From: Xanthomonas massiliensis
GTDB taxonomy: Bacteria; Pseudomonadota; Gammaproteobacteria; Xanthomonadales; Xanthomonadaceae
Assembly: GCF_900018785.1 (NCBI RefSeq)
Contig: NZ_FCOY01000006.1
Coordinates: forward strand, 1,364,001 to 1,428,000
Length of the DNA stretch: 64,000 nucleotides
Direction: 5' to 3'
How positions within the stretch are numbered: the first letter of the stretch is position 1; every line of letters starts with the position of its first letter. Under the pieces are notes generated by a model. That model made no database searches. It had not been told where the DNA came from and saw nothing but the letters and a program-made list of their open reading frames with translations. Below, one piece after another: positions 1-12,477 of this stretch. The position numbers were made by a program, and so were the translations under genes.

Positions 1-39
1 TTGCAGATCCTCGATCGGCACCGCAAACCCCGGAACTGG

Positions 40-59
40 ATCCCCGCCCTGGCGGGGAT
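40..59. repeat. Short perfect hairpin downstream of efp
   Basis: A 9-bp perfect inverted repeat (ATCCCCGCC, 2-nt centre, GGCGGGGAT) lies 57 nt beyond the efp stop. Sequences of the type GGATCCCCGCC...GGCGGGGATG are common dispersed palindromes in GC-rich proteobacteria, so this may be one copy of such a repeat. It could also help end efp transcription, but it has no T-tract in either direction. The rest of positions 1-116 shows nothing recognisable. Confidence 0.4.
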
Positions 60-116
60 GGCGATTGGTCGAGGCCGCGCCGCTGGCACGGCCCGCATTC
101 CCGGCCGGCTGGCCGG

Positions 117-683
117 TCACTTGACCCGGCTGACGTACTCGCCGGAGCGGGTATCGACCTTGATCACCTCGTCCTGGCCGACGAACAGCGGCACGCGCAC
201 CACCGCACCGGTCTCCAGGGTAGCCGGCTTGCCGCCGCCGCCGGAGGTATCGCCGCGCACGCCCGGGTCGGTCTCCACGATCTTCAGCTCGACGAAGTTC
301 GGCGGCTGCACCGAGATCGGGGTGCCGTTCCACAGGGTCACCACGCAGTCCTCCTCGCCCTTGAGCCACTTCTCGGCACCGGCCATGCCGGCCTTGTCGG
401 CCTGCACCTGCTCGAAGGTCTCCTGCTGCATGAAGTGCCAGTACTCGCCGTCGCTGTACAGGTACTGCATGTCGGTATCGACCACGTCGGCGGCCTCCAC
501 CGAGTCGGTGGACTTCATGGTGACTTCCTGCACGCGGCCGGACTTGATCAGGCGGTAGCGCACGCGGGTGAAGGCCTGGCCCTTGCCCGGCTTGACGTAG
601 TCGGTCTCGGTGATGATCGCGGGTTCGCCGTTGACCAGGATCTTCATCCCGTTCTTGACGTCGTTCATGCCGTAAGTGGCCAT
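117..683 (-). CDS. efp: Translation elongation factor P
   Basis: The 188-residue product is full length for EF-P, which binds between the ribosomal P and E sites and relieves stalling at consecutive prolines. The N-terminal KOW-like domain carries the loop PGKGQAF with Lys34, the residue that receives beta-lysine in the EpmA/EpmB pathway. Two OB-fold domains follow, at about 68-125 and 130-186. The start is the ATG before [11 protein letters not shown], which fits the family length; the same frame stays open far upstream only because of the base composition. The gene is divergent from epmB across 102 bp, which supports Lys34 modification by that enzyme. epmA is not in this window. Confidence 0.97.
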   Translation of the reverse strand: MATYGMNDVKNGMKILVNGEPAIITETDYVKPGKGQAFTRVRYRLIKSGRVQEVTMKSTDSVEAADVVDTDMQYLYSDGEYWHFMQQETFEQVQADKAGMAGAEKWLKGEEDCVVTLWNGTPISVQPPNFVELKIVETDPGVRGDTSGGGGKPATLETGAVVRVPLFVGQDEVIKVDTRSGEYVSRVK

Positions 684-785
684 GTGCAGCTCCTCGGGTG
701 GGACTCGGGCCGCCGCGGGTCGGCGGCCGGACGGATACAATAGGGAAGCCCGCCATACCGGCGGGCGCTCGTTTTCTGACCGCCT

Positions 786-1826
786 ATGATAACCGCAGCC
801 CCCGCTTCCCTCCACGCGCCCTCGCCCGTTTCCGCCCCCGGCGGCGGCGCTGCGGCGCGCTGGCAGCAGCTGTGGCGCGAGGCGATCCGCGATCCGCGCG
901 AACTGCTGCGCATGCTGGGCCTGGAGGCGGCCGCCGCGCGGCTGAGCGAGGCCGCCGCCGCGCAGTTCGCGCTGCGGGTGCCGGCCGGGTTCGCCGCGCG
1001 CATGCGCCGCGGCGACCTGCACGACCCGCTGCTGCGCCAGGTGCTGCCGATCGACGCGGAGATGCGCATCGTGCCCGGCTTCGCCCTGGACGCGGTCGGC
1101 GACGGCGCGGCGAAGAAGGCCACCGGCGTCATCCAGAAATACCGCGGCCGCGCCCTGCTGGTGGCCACCGGCAGCTGCGCGGTGCATTGCCGCTACTGCT
1201 TCCGCCGCCACTTCCCCTACGCCGAGGAGACCGCCGCGCGCGACGGCTGGCGCGAGGCGGTGGCGGCCATCGCCGACGACCCGGGCATCGAGGAAGTGCT
1301 GCTCTCCGGCGGCGATCCGCTGTCGCTGGCCACCTCCAAGCTGGCCGAGCTGACCGACGCGCTGCGCGCCATCCCGCACGTCCGGCGCCTGCGCATCCAC
1401 AGCCGCCTGCCGGTGGTGCTGCCCGAGCGGGTCGACCGGCCGCTGCTGGACTGGCTGTCCGCCCTGCCCTGGCCGGTGGCCGTGGTGATCCATGCCAACC
1501 ACGCCAACGAGTTCGACCCATCGGTCGATGCCGCCCTGGCCGCGTTGCGCGGGGCCGGCGCACACCTGCTCAACCAGGCCGTGCTGCTGCGCGGGGTCAA
1601 CGATTCGGTCGATGCGCTGGCGGCGCTGAGCGAGCGCGGCTTCGCCGCCGGGGTGCTGCCCTACTACCTGCACCAGCTCGACCGGGTGCAGGGCGTGGCC
1701 CATTTCGAGGTGGACGATGCCCGCGCCCGCGCCCTGCACGCCGCCCTGGCCGCGCGCCTGTCCGGCTACCTGGTGCCGCGGCTGGTGCGCGAGATCGCCG
1801 GCGATACCGGCAAGCGCCCGCTGTAG
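786..1826 (+). CDS. epmB: EF-P beta-lysylation protein EpmB (lysine 2,3-aminomutase-like radical SAM enzyme)
   Basis: This 346-residue protein is a radical-SAM enzyme of the lysine 2,3-aminomutase family. The cluster-binding cysteines C131, C135 and C138 (CAVHCRYC) are intact. A downstream SGGDPL motif and the PYYLHQLD stretch near the C-terminus are typical of the short EpmB branch. In E. coli, EpmB isomerises (S)-alpha-lysine to (R)-beta-lysine, which EpmA ligates to Lys34 of EF-P. The neighbouring divergent efp supports this role over catabolic lysine aminomutase, which is longer and sits in fermentation clusters. The start ATG was taken as the first in frame; residues 1-25 are Ala/Pro-rich and could be slightly over-extended. 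Confidence 0.93.
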   Translation: MITAAPASLHAPSPVSAPGGGAAARWQQLWREAIRDPRELLRMLGLEAAAARLSEAAAAQFALRVPAGFAARMRRGDLHDPLLRQVLPIDAEMRIVPGFALDAVGDGAAKKATGVIQKYRGRALLVATGSCAVHCRYCFRRHFPYAEETAARDGWREAVAAIADDPGIEEVLLSGGDPLSLATSKLAELTDALRAIPHVRRLRIHSRLPVVLPERVDRPLLDWLSALPWPVAVVIHANHANEFDPSVDAALAALRGAGAHLLNQAVLLRGVNDSVDALAALSERGFAAGVLPYYLHQLDRVQGVAHFEVDDARARALHAALAARLSGYLVPRLVREIAGDTGKRPL

Positions 1827-1837
1827 CGACGGGCCGG

Positions 1838-1857
1838 CGGGACCGCGCCCGGTCCCG
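1838..1857. terminator. Hairpin between convergent epmB and GGDEF-EAL gene
   Basis: CGGGACC pairs with GGTCCCG around a 6-nt loop in the 50-bp gap between two convergent genes. There is no T-tract, so function as a bidirectional terminator is inferred mainly from position. Confidence 0.35.
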
Positions 1858-1876
1858 GCGTGGCGGGCCGTCCCGG

Positions 1877-3985
1877 TCAGGCCTGCAGCAGCTGGACCAG
1901 GCCGGGGCCGCTCAGCGGCCGGCTGAACAGGTAGCCCTGGCCGTAGTCGCAGCCGCGCGCCTCCAGCAGCGCCAGCTGCGACTCCAGTTCGATGCCCTCG
2001 GCCACCACCGTGATCCCCAGCGCGTGGCTCATCGAGATGATGGCGCTGGTCAGCGCCAGGTCGTCCGGGTCGCGCTGCAGGTCGGCCACGAAGCTCTTGT
2101 CGATCTTGACGCCGTCCACCGGCACCTGGCGCAGCTGGTTCAGGCCGGAGAAACCGGTGCCGAAGTCGTCCAGCCAGACCTTGATGCCGAGCCGGCCCAG
2201 GCGCGCCATCAGGCTGGCGGCCTGGATCTCGTCGCCGGCGATGGCGGTCTCGGTCAGTTCCAGGTGCAGCCGCGCCGGCGCCAGCCCGGAATGCGCCAGC
2301 GCCGCCTCGACGCGCTTGTCCAGCGCCAGGTCGCGCAACTGGCGCGGGGAGATGTTCACCGACAGGAACGGCGCCCGGCCGTCGCGCTGCGGCCAGCGCT
2401 GGGCCTCCTCGCAGGCGGCCACCAGCACGGCCGGGCCGATCGCCTCGATCAGGCCGGTCTGCTCGGCGATCTCGATGAACACCGCCGGGGCGATGGTGCC
2501 CATCGCCGGATGGTCCCAGCGCATCAGCGCCTCGGCGCCGACGATCCGCCGCGACGGCAGCGCCACGATCGGCTGGTAGACCAGGTGGATCTCGCCGCGC
2601 TCCCAGGCCCCGCGCAGCTCGCGCTCCAGCCGCGCCCGGCGCTCGACCGCCTGCTCCATCGCCCGGCTGTAGAAGCGGTAGCAGTTCTTGCCGGCCAGCT
2701 TGGCCTGGTACATGGCGATGTCGCCGTTCTTGAGCAGGGTACTGGCGTCGCGGCCATCGTCCGGGAACAGGGTGATGCCCAGCGAGATGCCGATGAACAC
2801 CTCGCGCGAGAGCACCAGCATCGGCCGGCGCAGCTCGGCGATGATGCGGTTGGCCACGTGCGCGGCGCGCGCGGCGATGTCCTCGCCCTGGACCAGTACC
2901 ACGAATTCGTCGCCGCCGAAGCGCGCCATCACCGCATCCGGGCCCACCACCTCGCCCAGCACCGTGGTCACCCGCGCCACGAATTGCAGCAGCGCCGCAT
3001 CGCCGGCCTCGTGGCCGAGGCTGTCGTTGATGCGCTTGAAATCGTCGATGTCGGCGAACAGCAGCGCCTGCGCCACGCGACCGTGGTGCAGGCGCTGTTC
3101 GAGCACCTCGTGGAAGGCCAGGCGGTTGGCCAGCCCGGTCAACGCATCGGTGTAGGCCATGCGCCGCACCTCGCGGTCGTGCCGGGCCACCGAGCGGCTC
3201 ATGCGCACGAACGCCTGCGCCAGCTCGCCGACCTCGTCGCGGTTGCGCACCTCCGGGACCTCGACCTCGTAGCGGCCGGTCTCGATGTCGCGCGCGGCCC
3301 GGGACAGCGAGCGGATCGGCCGCACCACCGTGCGCTGCAGGTAGACCGCCGCGACCACGCCGCTGAATGCCAGCAGCGCCAGCAGCACCGCCACCAGGTC
3401 CAGGTGGCGGCGCCCGGTCTCGGCCAGGCGCGAGCCCAGCCTGCGGTTCGCGTCGGCTTCCAGCGCGCGCACGCGCTGCAGCGACATGCCCACGCGCACC
3501 ACGCCGATGCGTTCGCGCCCGATCATGATCGGTTCGTCCGCTTCCAGCAGGTCGCGGGTCTGCTGCACCGCCGGCGCCATCGCCGCGGCCGCACGCGCGG
3601 CCAGCGGGTCCGGCGGCGGCTGGCCGTAGCCGGCGATCTCGCGCGAGCCGTCGTGGACCAGCCGGCCCTGCGGGTCCAGCACCTCCACGTAGCCGACCAC
3701 CGACTGCCGCCGGGTATTGGCCAGCAACGTGCCGATGGCGTCCATGTCCATGTAGTACAGCGGGTTGGCCAGGTCCTGGGCCAGGCTGTGGGCGAGCGTC
3801 TCGGCACGGCTGCGCACGCTGCGCTCGTACAGGTCGCGCAGCACGGTGTCGCCCATCGACACCATCTCGCGCTGCATCGCCGCCTGGCGGGTCAGCAGCA
3901 ACGCCACCACGCCCATGAACAGCAGCGCGGCGATGCCGATGGCGATCAGGAAGCGGGCCTGCAGGCCCAGGCGCGGCACGCTCAT
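1877..3985 (-). CDS. Membrane-bound GGDEF-EAL protein with periplasmic sensor and HAMP domain
   Basis: The 702-residue protein has an N-terminal membrane helix (about 12-31), a periplasmic region of about 160 residues, a second helix (about 195-218), a HAMP linker, a GGDEF domain (about 275-440) and an EAL domain (about 455-700). The diguanylate cyclase motif GGDEF is intact, but the RxxD inhibitory site that often precedes it is absent. The phosphodiesterase side keeps EALMRW, the LELTE glutamate, DDFGTG, KIDKSF and AEGIE, so it should also be able to hydrolyse c-di-GMP. The net activity cannot be read from sequence. It overlaps the upstream binding-protein gene by 4 bp (ATGA), implying translational coupling and probably a shared signal. 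Confidence 0.92.
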   Translation of the reverse strand: MSVPRLGLQARFLIAIGIAALLFMGVVALLLTRQAAMQREMVSMGDTVLRDLYERSVRSRAETLAHSLAQDLANPLYYMDMDAIGTLLANTRRQSVVGYVEVLDPQGRLVHDGSREIAGYGQPPPDPLAARAAAAMAPAVQQTRDLLEADEPIMIGRERIGVVRVGMSLQRVRALEADANRRLGSRLAETGRRHLDLVAVLLALLAFSGVVAAVYLQRTVVRPIRSLSRAARDIETGRYEVEVPEVRNRDEVGELAQAFVRMSRSVARHDREVRRMAYTDALTGLANRLAFHEVLEQRLHHGRVAQALLFADIDDFKRINDSLGHEAGDAALLQFVARVTTVLGEVVGPDAVMARFGGDEFVVLVQGEDIAARAAHVANRIIAELRRPMLVLSREVFIGISLGITLFPDDGRDASTLLKNGDIAMYQAKLAGKNCYRFYSRAMEQAVERRARLERELRGAWERGEIHLVYQPIVALPSRRIVGAEALMRWDHPAMGTIAPAVFIEIAEQTGLIEAIGPAVLVAACEEAQRWPQRDGRAPFLSVNISPRQLRDLALDKRVEAALAHSGLAPARLHLELTETAIAGDEIQAASLMARLGRLGIKVWLDDFGTGFSGLNQLRQVPVDGVKIDKSFVADLQRDPDDLALTSAIISMSHALGITVVAEGIELESQLALLEARGCDYGQGYLFSRPLSGPGLVQLLQA

Positions 3986-4938
3986 TCCACGCTCCTGCGC
4001 ACCTGGGCGAAACCGGCGCGCAGGCGTTCGAGCTGGCGCTCGGACTGCGGATCGACCCGGTAGAAACCGGAGGTATGGAAGAACTGGCGCAGCGCCGGGC
4101 GCGCGGCCGGGTCGCCGGCGGCCTGCAGCAGCACCTCCTGCAGGCGCCGGCGCACGCGCTCGTCCAAGTCGCCGCGGACCAGCTCGACCGCGCGCGGGAA
4201 CGCCTCGCTGCGGTGGATCACCCGCAGGTCGTGCGCGAATGCCTCGGGCACCACGTCGTTGCGGGTGAACTCCACGTCGTTGAGCGCACCGGCGTCGGCC
4301 AGGCCCTTGTGCACGTAGGCGGCCACCGACGGGCCGGTGCGCGCGAACACATAGCCCACCGAGTCGGGCGATGCGGTATCGCGCGGGGAAAGCAGCAGCT
4401 CCGGATGCAGCCGCGACTGCAGCAACGCCATCAGCGGCAGCAGGTAGGAACTGGTGGACTGGGCGTTCTGCAGCGCGATGGTGCGCCCGCGCAGGTCCTG
4501 CAGGTCGCGCACCGGGCTGTCCTTGCGCACGAAGATCAGCGAGCGGTAGTCGCGCACCCCGTCGCGCTCGGTCAGCAGCAGCACCCGCGCATGGCAGCGG
4601 CCGGCCAGGTCCATGGCGGTGCCGGAAGTCTCGGTGAGCCAGTCCACGCGGCCGCGGCGCAGGTAGCTGGCCATCTGCTGGGCATCGCGCGCCATCAGGA
4701 TGCGCCCGCGGGTGATGCCGACGTCGTGCATGTGCGCGACCACGTAGTCCAGCAGCGGCCGCAGCTGCTCGTAGTGCGCGCGCGGATCGTCGCTGATCCG
4801 GCCGAGCACCAGCACCGAGGCATCGAGCTCCTCGGCCGGCGCCGCGGGCGGGCGCGCGGCGACGGCGCACGGGACGAGCATCCCGCCTGCCAGCAGCGCC
4901 AGACCCAACGCCACCAGGCGAGCACGCCAACCGGACAA
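3982..4938 (-). CDS. Periplasmic PhnD/transferrin-like substrate-binding protein
   Basis: This 318-residue protein has a signal peptide (hydrophobic stretch to about residue 27, then AVAA) and the layout of the PhnD-like periplasmic binding proteins. Visible features are an early VLGRISDDP strand region, a central [11 protein letters not shown] segment and a SSYLLPL stretch, all typical of the type 2 binding fold. No ABC permease or ATPase is adjacent. Instead it is the first gene of a two-gene operon with a GGDEF-EAL protein, so it more likely presents a ligand to that receptor than feeds a transporter. The ligand is unknown; phosphonate is only the family's namesake. Confidence 0.8.
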   Translation of the reverse strand: MSGWRARLVALGLALLAGGMLVPCAVAARPPAAPAEELDASVLVLGRISDDPRAHYEQLRPLLDYVVAHMHDVGITRGRILMARDAQQMASYLRRGRVDWLTETSGTAMDLAGRCHARVLLLTERDGVRDYRSLIFVRKDSPVRDLQDLRGRTIALQNAQSTSSYLLPLMALLQSRLHPELLLSPRDTASPDSVGYVFARTGPSVAAYVHKGLADAGALNDVEFTRNDVVPEAFAHDLRVIHRSEAFPRAVELVRGDLDERVRRRLQEVLLQAAGDPAARPALRQFFHTSGFYRVDPQSERQLERLRAGFAQVRRSVE

Positions 4939-4975
4939 TCCGCACCCCCGTTCAGGAACCGTTGAAGACTAGCCC

Positions 4976-5000
4976 AAAGGCCGCCGCGTGGACAGCGGCC
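4976..5000 (-). terminator. Possible rho-independent terminator after trmJ
   Basis: Just past the trmJ stop on the minus strand, GGCCGC pairs with GCGGCC around a 10-nt loop, followed by TTT. It separates trmJ from the downstream two-gene operon. The stem is short and the T-tract weak. Confidence 0.4.
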
Positions 5001-5004
5001 GCGC

Positions 5005-5760
5005 TCACCGCCGGGCCGGCGACGCCAACCCGGCCATGCGCTGCGCATCGGCGAGTATGCCGCGCAGCAGCCGCACCTCCTGTTCGGTCAGCGCCGCCTT
5101 CAGGAACAGGCGGCGCAGCTTGCGCATCGCCGACTCCGGCGCGCGTCCCTTGTGGAAGTCGATGTCCTCCAGGGTCTGGCCGAGCTGTTCGAACAGTCCC
5201 TCGAGCTGGCCGTGGTCGGCCGGGCCCTCGCGCAGGCCCGGCACCGGCGCCGGCGCCTCGTTGCCGGCCAGGTACGCCATGCGCACTTCGTAGGCCAGCA
5301 CCTGCACCGCCGCGGCCAGGTTGAGCGAACTGAACGCCGGGTCGGAGGGGATGTGCACCGCTAGGTGGCACAGCTGCAGTTCCTCGTTGGTCAGGCCGGT
5401 ACGCTCGCGACCGAAGACGAAGGCCACTTCGCTGCCTTCGGCCACGGCCTGCAGCGCGCGCGCGGCCGCGGCCGGCGGCTGCAGCTCCTCCAGCGCCACG
5501 CGCCGCGCCCGCGCCGTGCAGCCCAGCACCAGGTGGCAATCGGCCACCGCCTCGGCCAGGCCGGCCACCACGGGCGCCTGCTCCAGCACGTCCTCGGCGC
5601 CGGCCGAACGGCGATAGGCCACCTCGTCCAGCGCCTTCTCCGGCGCCACCAGCACCATCCGCGACAGCCCCATGGTCTTCATCGCGCGCGCGGCCGCGCC
5701 GATGTTGCCGGGATGCTGGGTACCGACCAGGACGAAACGGATATGCGGGGCGGCGGACAT
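5005..5760 (-). CDS. trmJ: tRNA (cytidine/uridine-2'-O-)-methyltransferase TrmJ
   Basis: The 251-residue product is a SPOUT-class methyltransferase. The motifs are PGNIGAAARAMK near the N-terminus, VFGRERTGLTNEEL in the middle, and SLNLAAAVQVLAYE, which forms the knotted S-adenosylmethionine site. TrmJ 2'-O-methylates position 32 in the anticodon loop of several tRNAs. The start is the ATG before SAAPHIRFV; the 75 extra codons upstream in frame have no family similarity. The gene is divergent from suhB, the common arrangement in gammaproteobacteria. Confidence 0.93.
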   Translation of the reverse strand: MSAAPHIRFVLVGTQHPGNIGAAARAMKTMGLSRMVLVAPEKALDEVAYRRSAGAEDVLEQAPVVAGLAEAVADCHLVLGCTARARRVALEELQPPAAAARALQAVAEGSEVAFVFGRERTGLTNEELQLCHLAVHIPSDPAFSSLNLAAAVQVLAYEVRMAYLAGNEAPAPVPGLREGPADHGQLEGLFEQLGQTLEDIDFHKGRAPESAMRKLRRLFLKAALTEQEVRLLRGILADAQRMAGLASPARR

Positions 5761-5872
5761 GGCAAGGTTCGGAACGGAAAGCGGCAGATGGTAAACTGTG
5801 CGGCCGGCCATTGCCGCCGGTCCGCTCTTTTCCACTCCAAGTCCATTTCCGCCTTCACGGGAGCCGTTCGCC

Positions 5873-6697
5873 ATGCAGAAACCCGCCGTCAACGTCATGG
5901 TCAAGGCCGCCCGTCTCGCCGGCAACGTCCTGTTGCGCAACATCAACAAGCTCGATTCGCTGAACGTGGTGCAGAAGGGCCGCATGGACTATGCCAGCGA
6001 GGTGGACGCGGACGCGGAGAAGACCGCGATCAAGGAACTCAAGCGCGCCTACCCCGGCTACGGGGTGTTCGGCGAGGAGAGCGGCGCCCAGGGCGGCGGC
6101 CGCTACATGTGGGTGATCGACCCGCTCGACGGCACCAGCAACTACCTGCGCGGCTTTCCCCACTACTGCGTGTCCATCGCCCTGGTCGACAACGGCGAGC
6201 CGACCGACGCGGTGATCTTCGATCCGCTGCGCAACGAGCTGTTCACCGCCAGCAAGGGTTCCGGCGCCGCGCTCAACGAGCGCCGCATCCGCGTGGCCGA
6301 GCGCAAGGACCTGGCCGGGGCGATGGTGCACACCGGCTTCGCCCCGCGCGAGCGCGCCCGCGCCAGCGCCCAGCTCAAGTGCGTGGACGCCCTGCTGACC
6401 CAGGCCGAGGACATCCGCCGCACCGGCTCGGCCGCGCTCGACCTGGCCTATGTCGCCTGCGGCCGCGCCGACGCCTATTTCGAGGCCGGGGTGAAGGCCT
6501 GGGACATCGCCGCCGGCGTGCTGCTGGTGCGCGAGGCCGGCGGCCGCGTGTGCGACTACACCGGCGCCACGCCGGCGCGCATGGACGACCGCGGCCCGGA
6601 TTCGCGCCAGGTGGTGGCCGGCAACATCAAGGTCTGCGACGCGCTGCAGAAGGTGATCGTCAACAGCGGCTATGCCAAGGCCTTCGAGGCCACCTGA
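5873..6697 (+). CDS. suhB: Inositol-1-monophosphatase SuhB
   Basis: The 274-residue product carries the metal-binding motifs of the inositol monophosphatase family in order: [17 protein letters not shown] and WDIAAG. It hydrolyses myo-inositol-1-phosphate in vitro. In enterobacteria the protein also joins the rRNA antitermination complex, which may be its main role. The start at MQKPAVNV is the usual SuhB start; an upstream in-frame ATG would add 25 residues unlike the family. It faces away from trmJ across 112 bp. Confidence 0.94.
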   Translation: MQKPAVNVMVKAARLAGNVLLRNINKLDSLNVVQKGRMDYASEVDADAEKTAIKELKRAYPGYGVFGEESGAQGGGRYMWVIDPLDGTSNYLRGFPHYCVSIALVDNGEPTDAVIFDPLRNELFTASKGSGAALNERRIRVAERKDLAGAMVHTGFAPRERARASAQLKCVDALLTQAEDIRRTGSAALDLAYVACGRADAYFEAGVKAWDIAAGVLLVREAGGRVCDYTGATPARMDDRGPDSRQVVAGNIKVCDALQKVIVNSGYAKAFEAT

Positions 6698-6996
6698 GAC
6701 GGCAGGCCAGAACTGCGGCGGTTCGCGGCGCGACGGCGCGTTCGCAGGCGCCGCGGCAAAGCCCTTCTTGAATGCGCGGAACCGCCATCCTGCCTCGCTT
6801 CCGGGTACGGACAGCGAGGGCCGCGCGCCGCCGGCCGGGGAACCCTGGCCGCGACCGCGCAAGCGATAGCCGGGCGACCTTCCTCGCCCCTGGTCGGAAT
6901 AGCCGGACCTCGGCTCTTCCGGCCGCCATCCGCCAGTCCCTTCCCGCGACGTGCGACGCCATCGCGGCTTGACCGCAGGCGGCGCCGGCGCGGAAA
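6698..6996. other. Intergenic stretch between suhB and the SahR-like gene
   Basis: About 300 bp with no convincing gene. Open frames here are short and unlike known proteins. The only clear feature is the palindromic operator at the right edge, listed separately. Any suhB terminator is not obvious. Confidence 0.6.
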
Positions 6997-7024
6997 ATAT
7001 CTCTATATCGCGATACGGAGATAT
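6997..7024. promoter_or_regulatory. 28-bp palindromic operator for the SahR-like regulator
   Basis: The outer arms ATATCTC and GAGATAT share one centre with a perfect inner TATCGCGATA. Twelve of 14 symmetric pairs match. The site ends 2 bp before the start codon and includes the GGAG ribosome-binding sequence, so a bound repressor would block both transcription and access to the start. Such long A/T-rich symmetry stands out in this GC-rich DNA. It fits an ArsR-family dimer site and is inferred to control the whole downstream methionine operon. Confidence 0.8.
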
Positions 7025-7026
7025 CG

Positions 7027-7956
7027 ATGGACCTGGAAGACTGGTCGAGCCGGCTCAAGGTGTTCGCCGACGCCACCCGCGTGCGCCTGCTGGCGCTGCT
7101 GGAGCAGGAGGAACTCACCGTGGCCGAACTGTCGGCCGTGACCCGCCTGGCCCAGCCGCGCGTCTCCACCCACCTGGCCCGGCTCAAGGAGGCCGGGCTG
7201 GTCCGCGACCGCCGCGCCGGCGTGTCGGCCTACTACCGCTTCGACGAGGCCACGCTCGACCCGGCGCAGCGCGCGCTCTGGCACGCGTTGAGCACCGGCA
7301 GCGACGACCCGCTGCTGCGCCAGGACGCCGAGCGCCTGCCCGGCGTGCTGGCGATGCGTGCGGCCGACCAGAACTGGGCCGATACCGTCGCCGGCGACAT
7401 GGAACGGCACTACTCGCCGGGGCGCACCTGGGAAGCGCTGGCGCGCACCGCGCTGCCGCTGCTGGAAACCGGCGACGTACTGGACATCGCCTCCGGCGAC
7501 GGCGTGCTGGCCGAGTTGCTGGCCCCGCATGCGCACCGCTACATCTGCATCGACACCAGCGCGCGCGTGGTCGCCGCCGCCGGCGAGCGCCTGCGCAAGC
7601 TGAAGAACGTGGAGGTGCGCGAGGGCGACATGCATGCCCTGCCCTTCGCCGACGCCAGTTTCGACCTGGTGGTGCTGATGCATGCGCTGACCTACGCCAG
7701 CAAGCCGGCACAGGCGGTGGCCGAGGCCGCGCGCGTGCTGCGCCCCGGCGGCCGCCTGCTGCTGTGCAGCCTGGCCCGGCACGAGCACAAGAGCGCGGTG
7801 GAAGCCTACGGCCACGTCAACCTCGGCTTTTCCGGCAAGGAGCTGTGCCGGTTCGTGGAGAAGGCCGGCCTGCAGGTCTCGAGCCTGGAGACCGTCACCC
7901 GCGAGAAGCGGCCGCCGCATTTCGAGGTCATCTCGCTGATAGGCCACAAGCCATGA
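7027..7956 (+). CDS. sahR: ArsR-family regulator fused to a methyltransferase-like domain (SahR-like)
   Basis: The 309-residue protein has an ArsR winged-helix domain (about 1-90, with [21 protein letters not shown] as the recognition region). A class I methyltransferase fold (about 145-300) follows, with the SAM/SAH motif VLDIASGDG. This architecture matches SahR, the proteobacterial regulator that senses S-adenosylhomocysteine and controls methionine-cycle genes. The context agrees: its stop overlaps the start of the first metH gene (ATGA), and a strong palindrome sits over its own ribosome-binding site. It lacks the metal-binding cysteines of metal-sensing ArsR proteins. Whether the methyltransferase domain is catalytic is unknown; ligand sensing is more likely. 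Confidence 0.85.
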   Translation: MDLEDWSSRLKVFADATRVRLLALLEQEELTVAELSAVTRLAQPRVSTHLARLKEAGLVRDRRAGVSAYYRFDEATLDPAQRALWHALSTGSDDPLLRQDAERLPGVLAMRAADQNWADTVAGDMERHYSPGRTWEALARTALPLLETGDVLDIASGDGVLAELLAPHAHRYICIDTSARVVAAAGERLRKLKNVEVREGDMHALPFADASFDLVVLMHALTYASKPAQAVAEAARVLRPGGRLLLCSLARHEHKSAVEAYGHVNLGFSGKELCRFVEKAGLQVSSLETVTREKRPPHFEVISLIGHKP

Positions 7957-9139
7957 ACGCGCACGATCCGCAGGCCCGCCCCGCCGCGGGCACCGCCCGG
8001 CCCCTGCCCTGGCTGCACCCGCAGCGCGCACGCGCGCTGCTGCAGGACCTGTCCGAACGCATCCTGGTACTGGACGGGGCGATGGGCACGATGATCCAGC
8101 GCCACGGGCTGGAGGAGGCCGACTACCGCGGCGAGCGCTTCGCCGGCGGTTTCGACGCGGCACAGGCGGCCCCGCCGGCGGTCGCGGCGCCGGCGTCACC
8201 GGCCCCGGCCGGCCACGTGCACGGCGCCGGCTGCGACCACGCCGCCCCGCAGGGCCACGATCTCAAGGGCAACAACGACCTGCTGCTGCTGACCCGGCCG
8301 GACGTCATCGCCGGCATCCACCGCGCCTACCTGGAGGCCGGCGCCGACCTGGTGGAGACCAACACCTTCAACGCCACCGCGGTCAGCCAGGCCGACTACC
8401 ACCTGCAGCACCTGGTGTACGAGCTCAACAAGGCCGGCGCGCAGGTGGCGCGGCAGGCGTGCGAGGCGGTCGAGGCGACCACGCCCGGCAAGCCGCGCTT
8501 CGTCATCGGCGTGCTCGGCCCGACCAGCCGCACCGCCTCGATCAGCCCGGATGTCAACGACCCGGGGTTCCGCAACACCAGCTTCGACGAACTGCGCGCC
8601 ACCTATGCCGAGGCCGTGGACGGCCTGATCGACGGCGGCGCCGACACGCTGATGGTCGAGACCATCTTCGACACGCTCAACGCCAAGGCGGCGCTGTTCG
8701 CCATCGAGGACGTGTTCGAGCGCCGCGGCGGGCGCCTGCCGGTGATGATCTCCGGCACGATCACCGATGCCTCCGGCCGCACCCTGTCCGGGCAGACCGC
8801 CGAGGCGTTCTGGACCTCGCTGGCGCACGCGCGGCCGCTGTCGATCGGCCTGAACTGCGCGCTCGGCGCCAAGGACCTGCGCCCGCACATCGAGACCCTG
8901 GCGCGGGTGGCCGACGCCTACGTCAGCGCCCATCCGAACGCGGGCCTGCCCAACGCCTTCGGCGGCTACGACGAGACCCCGGAGGACATGGCCGAGGTGC
9001 TGCGCGAGTTCGCCGAATCGGGCCTGCTCAACATCGTCGGCGGCTGCTGCGGCACCACCCCGGACCACATCCGCGCCATCGCCGCGGCAGTGGCCGGCAT
9101 CGCGCCGCGCCGGCCGGCCGGCTCACGGAAACTCGCCGC

Positions 9140-9143
<4 letters not shown>
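7953..9143 (+). CDS. metH: Methionine synthase, homocysteine-methyltransferase half
   Basis: The 396-residue protein corresponds to only the N-terminal homocysteine-binding module of cobalamin-dependent methionine synthase. It starts with the [15 protein letters not shown] signature and keeps the zinc ligands C302 (GLNC) and C365/C366 (GGCCGTTP). The remaining modules are encoded by the next gene, whose start overlaps this stop (ATGA), so the two halves should be made in a fixed ratio. Residues about 70-103 form an Ala/Pro- and His-rich insertion (with HVHGAGCDH) inside an otherwise conserved region. The gene also overlaps the upstream regulator by 4 bp. Confidence 0.94.
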
Positions 9144-11823
<2,680 letters not shown>

Positions 11824-11827
<4 letters not shown>

Positions 11828-12477
11828 ACCGCCCGTCCGCTTCCGTGGCCCGCGCCGCCGTGCCGCAGGCCGATCCCGCGCATGCCGGCCGCCACAGCGG
11901 GCTGGACAACGCGCAGGGCATGCTGTTCGGCATCGTGATGACCGCCTTCGGCCTGTCGATGCTGAAGGCGGCCGGGCTGATCACCGGCCAGTTCGCCGGC
12001 CTGGCGCTGCTGCTGTCGCAGGTGAACGGCTGGCCGGTGGGCACGCTGTTCCTCGTCCTGAACCTGCCCAGCTACCTGTTCGCGCTGCGCTACCGCGGCT
12101 GGCGCTTCACCCTGAAGACCCTGGTCGCGGTGGCCGGCGTGTCCGCGCTGGCGCAGTGGGCCCCGCACTGGATCGCCTACGACCACCTCGATCCGCGCGT
12201 GGCCGCCATCGTCGGCGGCTTCGCCCAGGGCGTGGGCCTGATCGCGTTGTTCCGCCACGGCGCCAGCTGCGGCGGCATCGGCATCATCGCCCTGCAGGTG
12301 CAGGAACGCACCGGTTTCCGCGCCGGCTGGGTGCAGCTGGCCTTCGACCTGGGCCTGTTCGCCGTGGCTGCATGCCTGCTCGATCCGCGCACGGTGATGC
12401 TGTCGCTGCTCGGCGCGGCCGTGCTCAACCTGGCCATCGCGCTGAACCACCGCCGCGACTGGTATGTCGCGCAATGA
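11824..12477 (+). CDS. YitT-like integral membrane protein
   Basis: This 217-residue hydrophobic protein has about five or six membrane helices and the pattern of the YitT/DUF161 membrane family, including a [22 protein letters not shown] segment. The start is taken as GTG, overlapping the metH stop as GTGA; the first in-frame ATG would remove about 34 residues that are mostly polar. Its place at the end of the methionine operon suggests co-expression with metH, but no substrate can be named. Confidence 0.75.

Noticed and set aside
1-558. Plus-strand open frame of 185 residues at the left edge
   Set aside because: Antisense shadow of efp.
698-4063. Plus-strand open frame of 1121 residues
   Set aside because: Reads epmB out of frame and then antisense to the GGDEF-EAL gene; Arg/Ala-rich and His/Gln-rich shadow.
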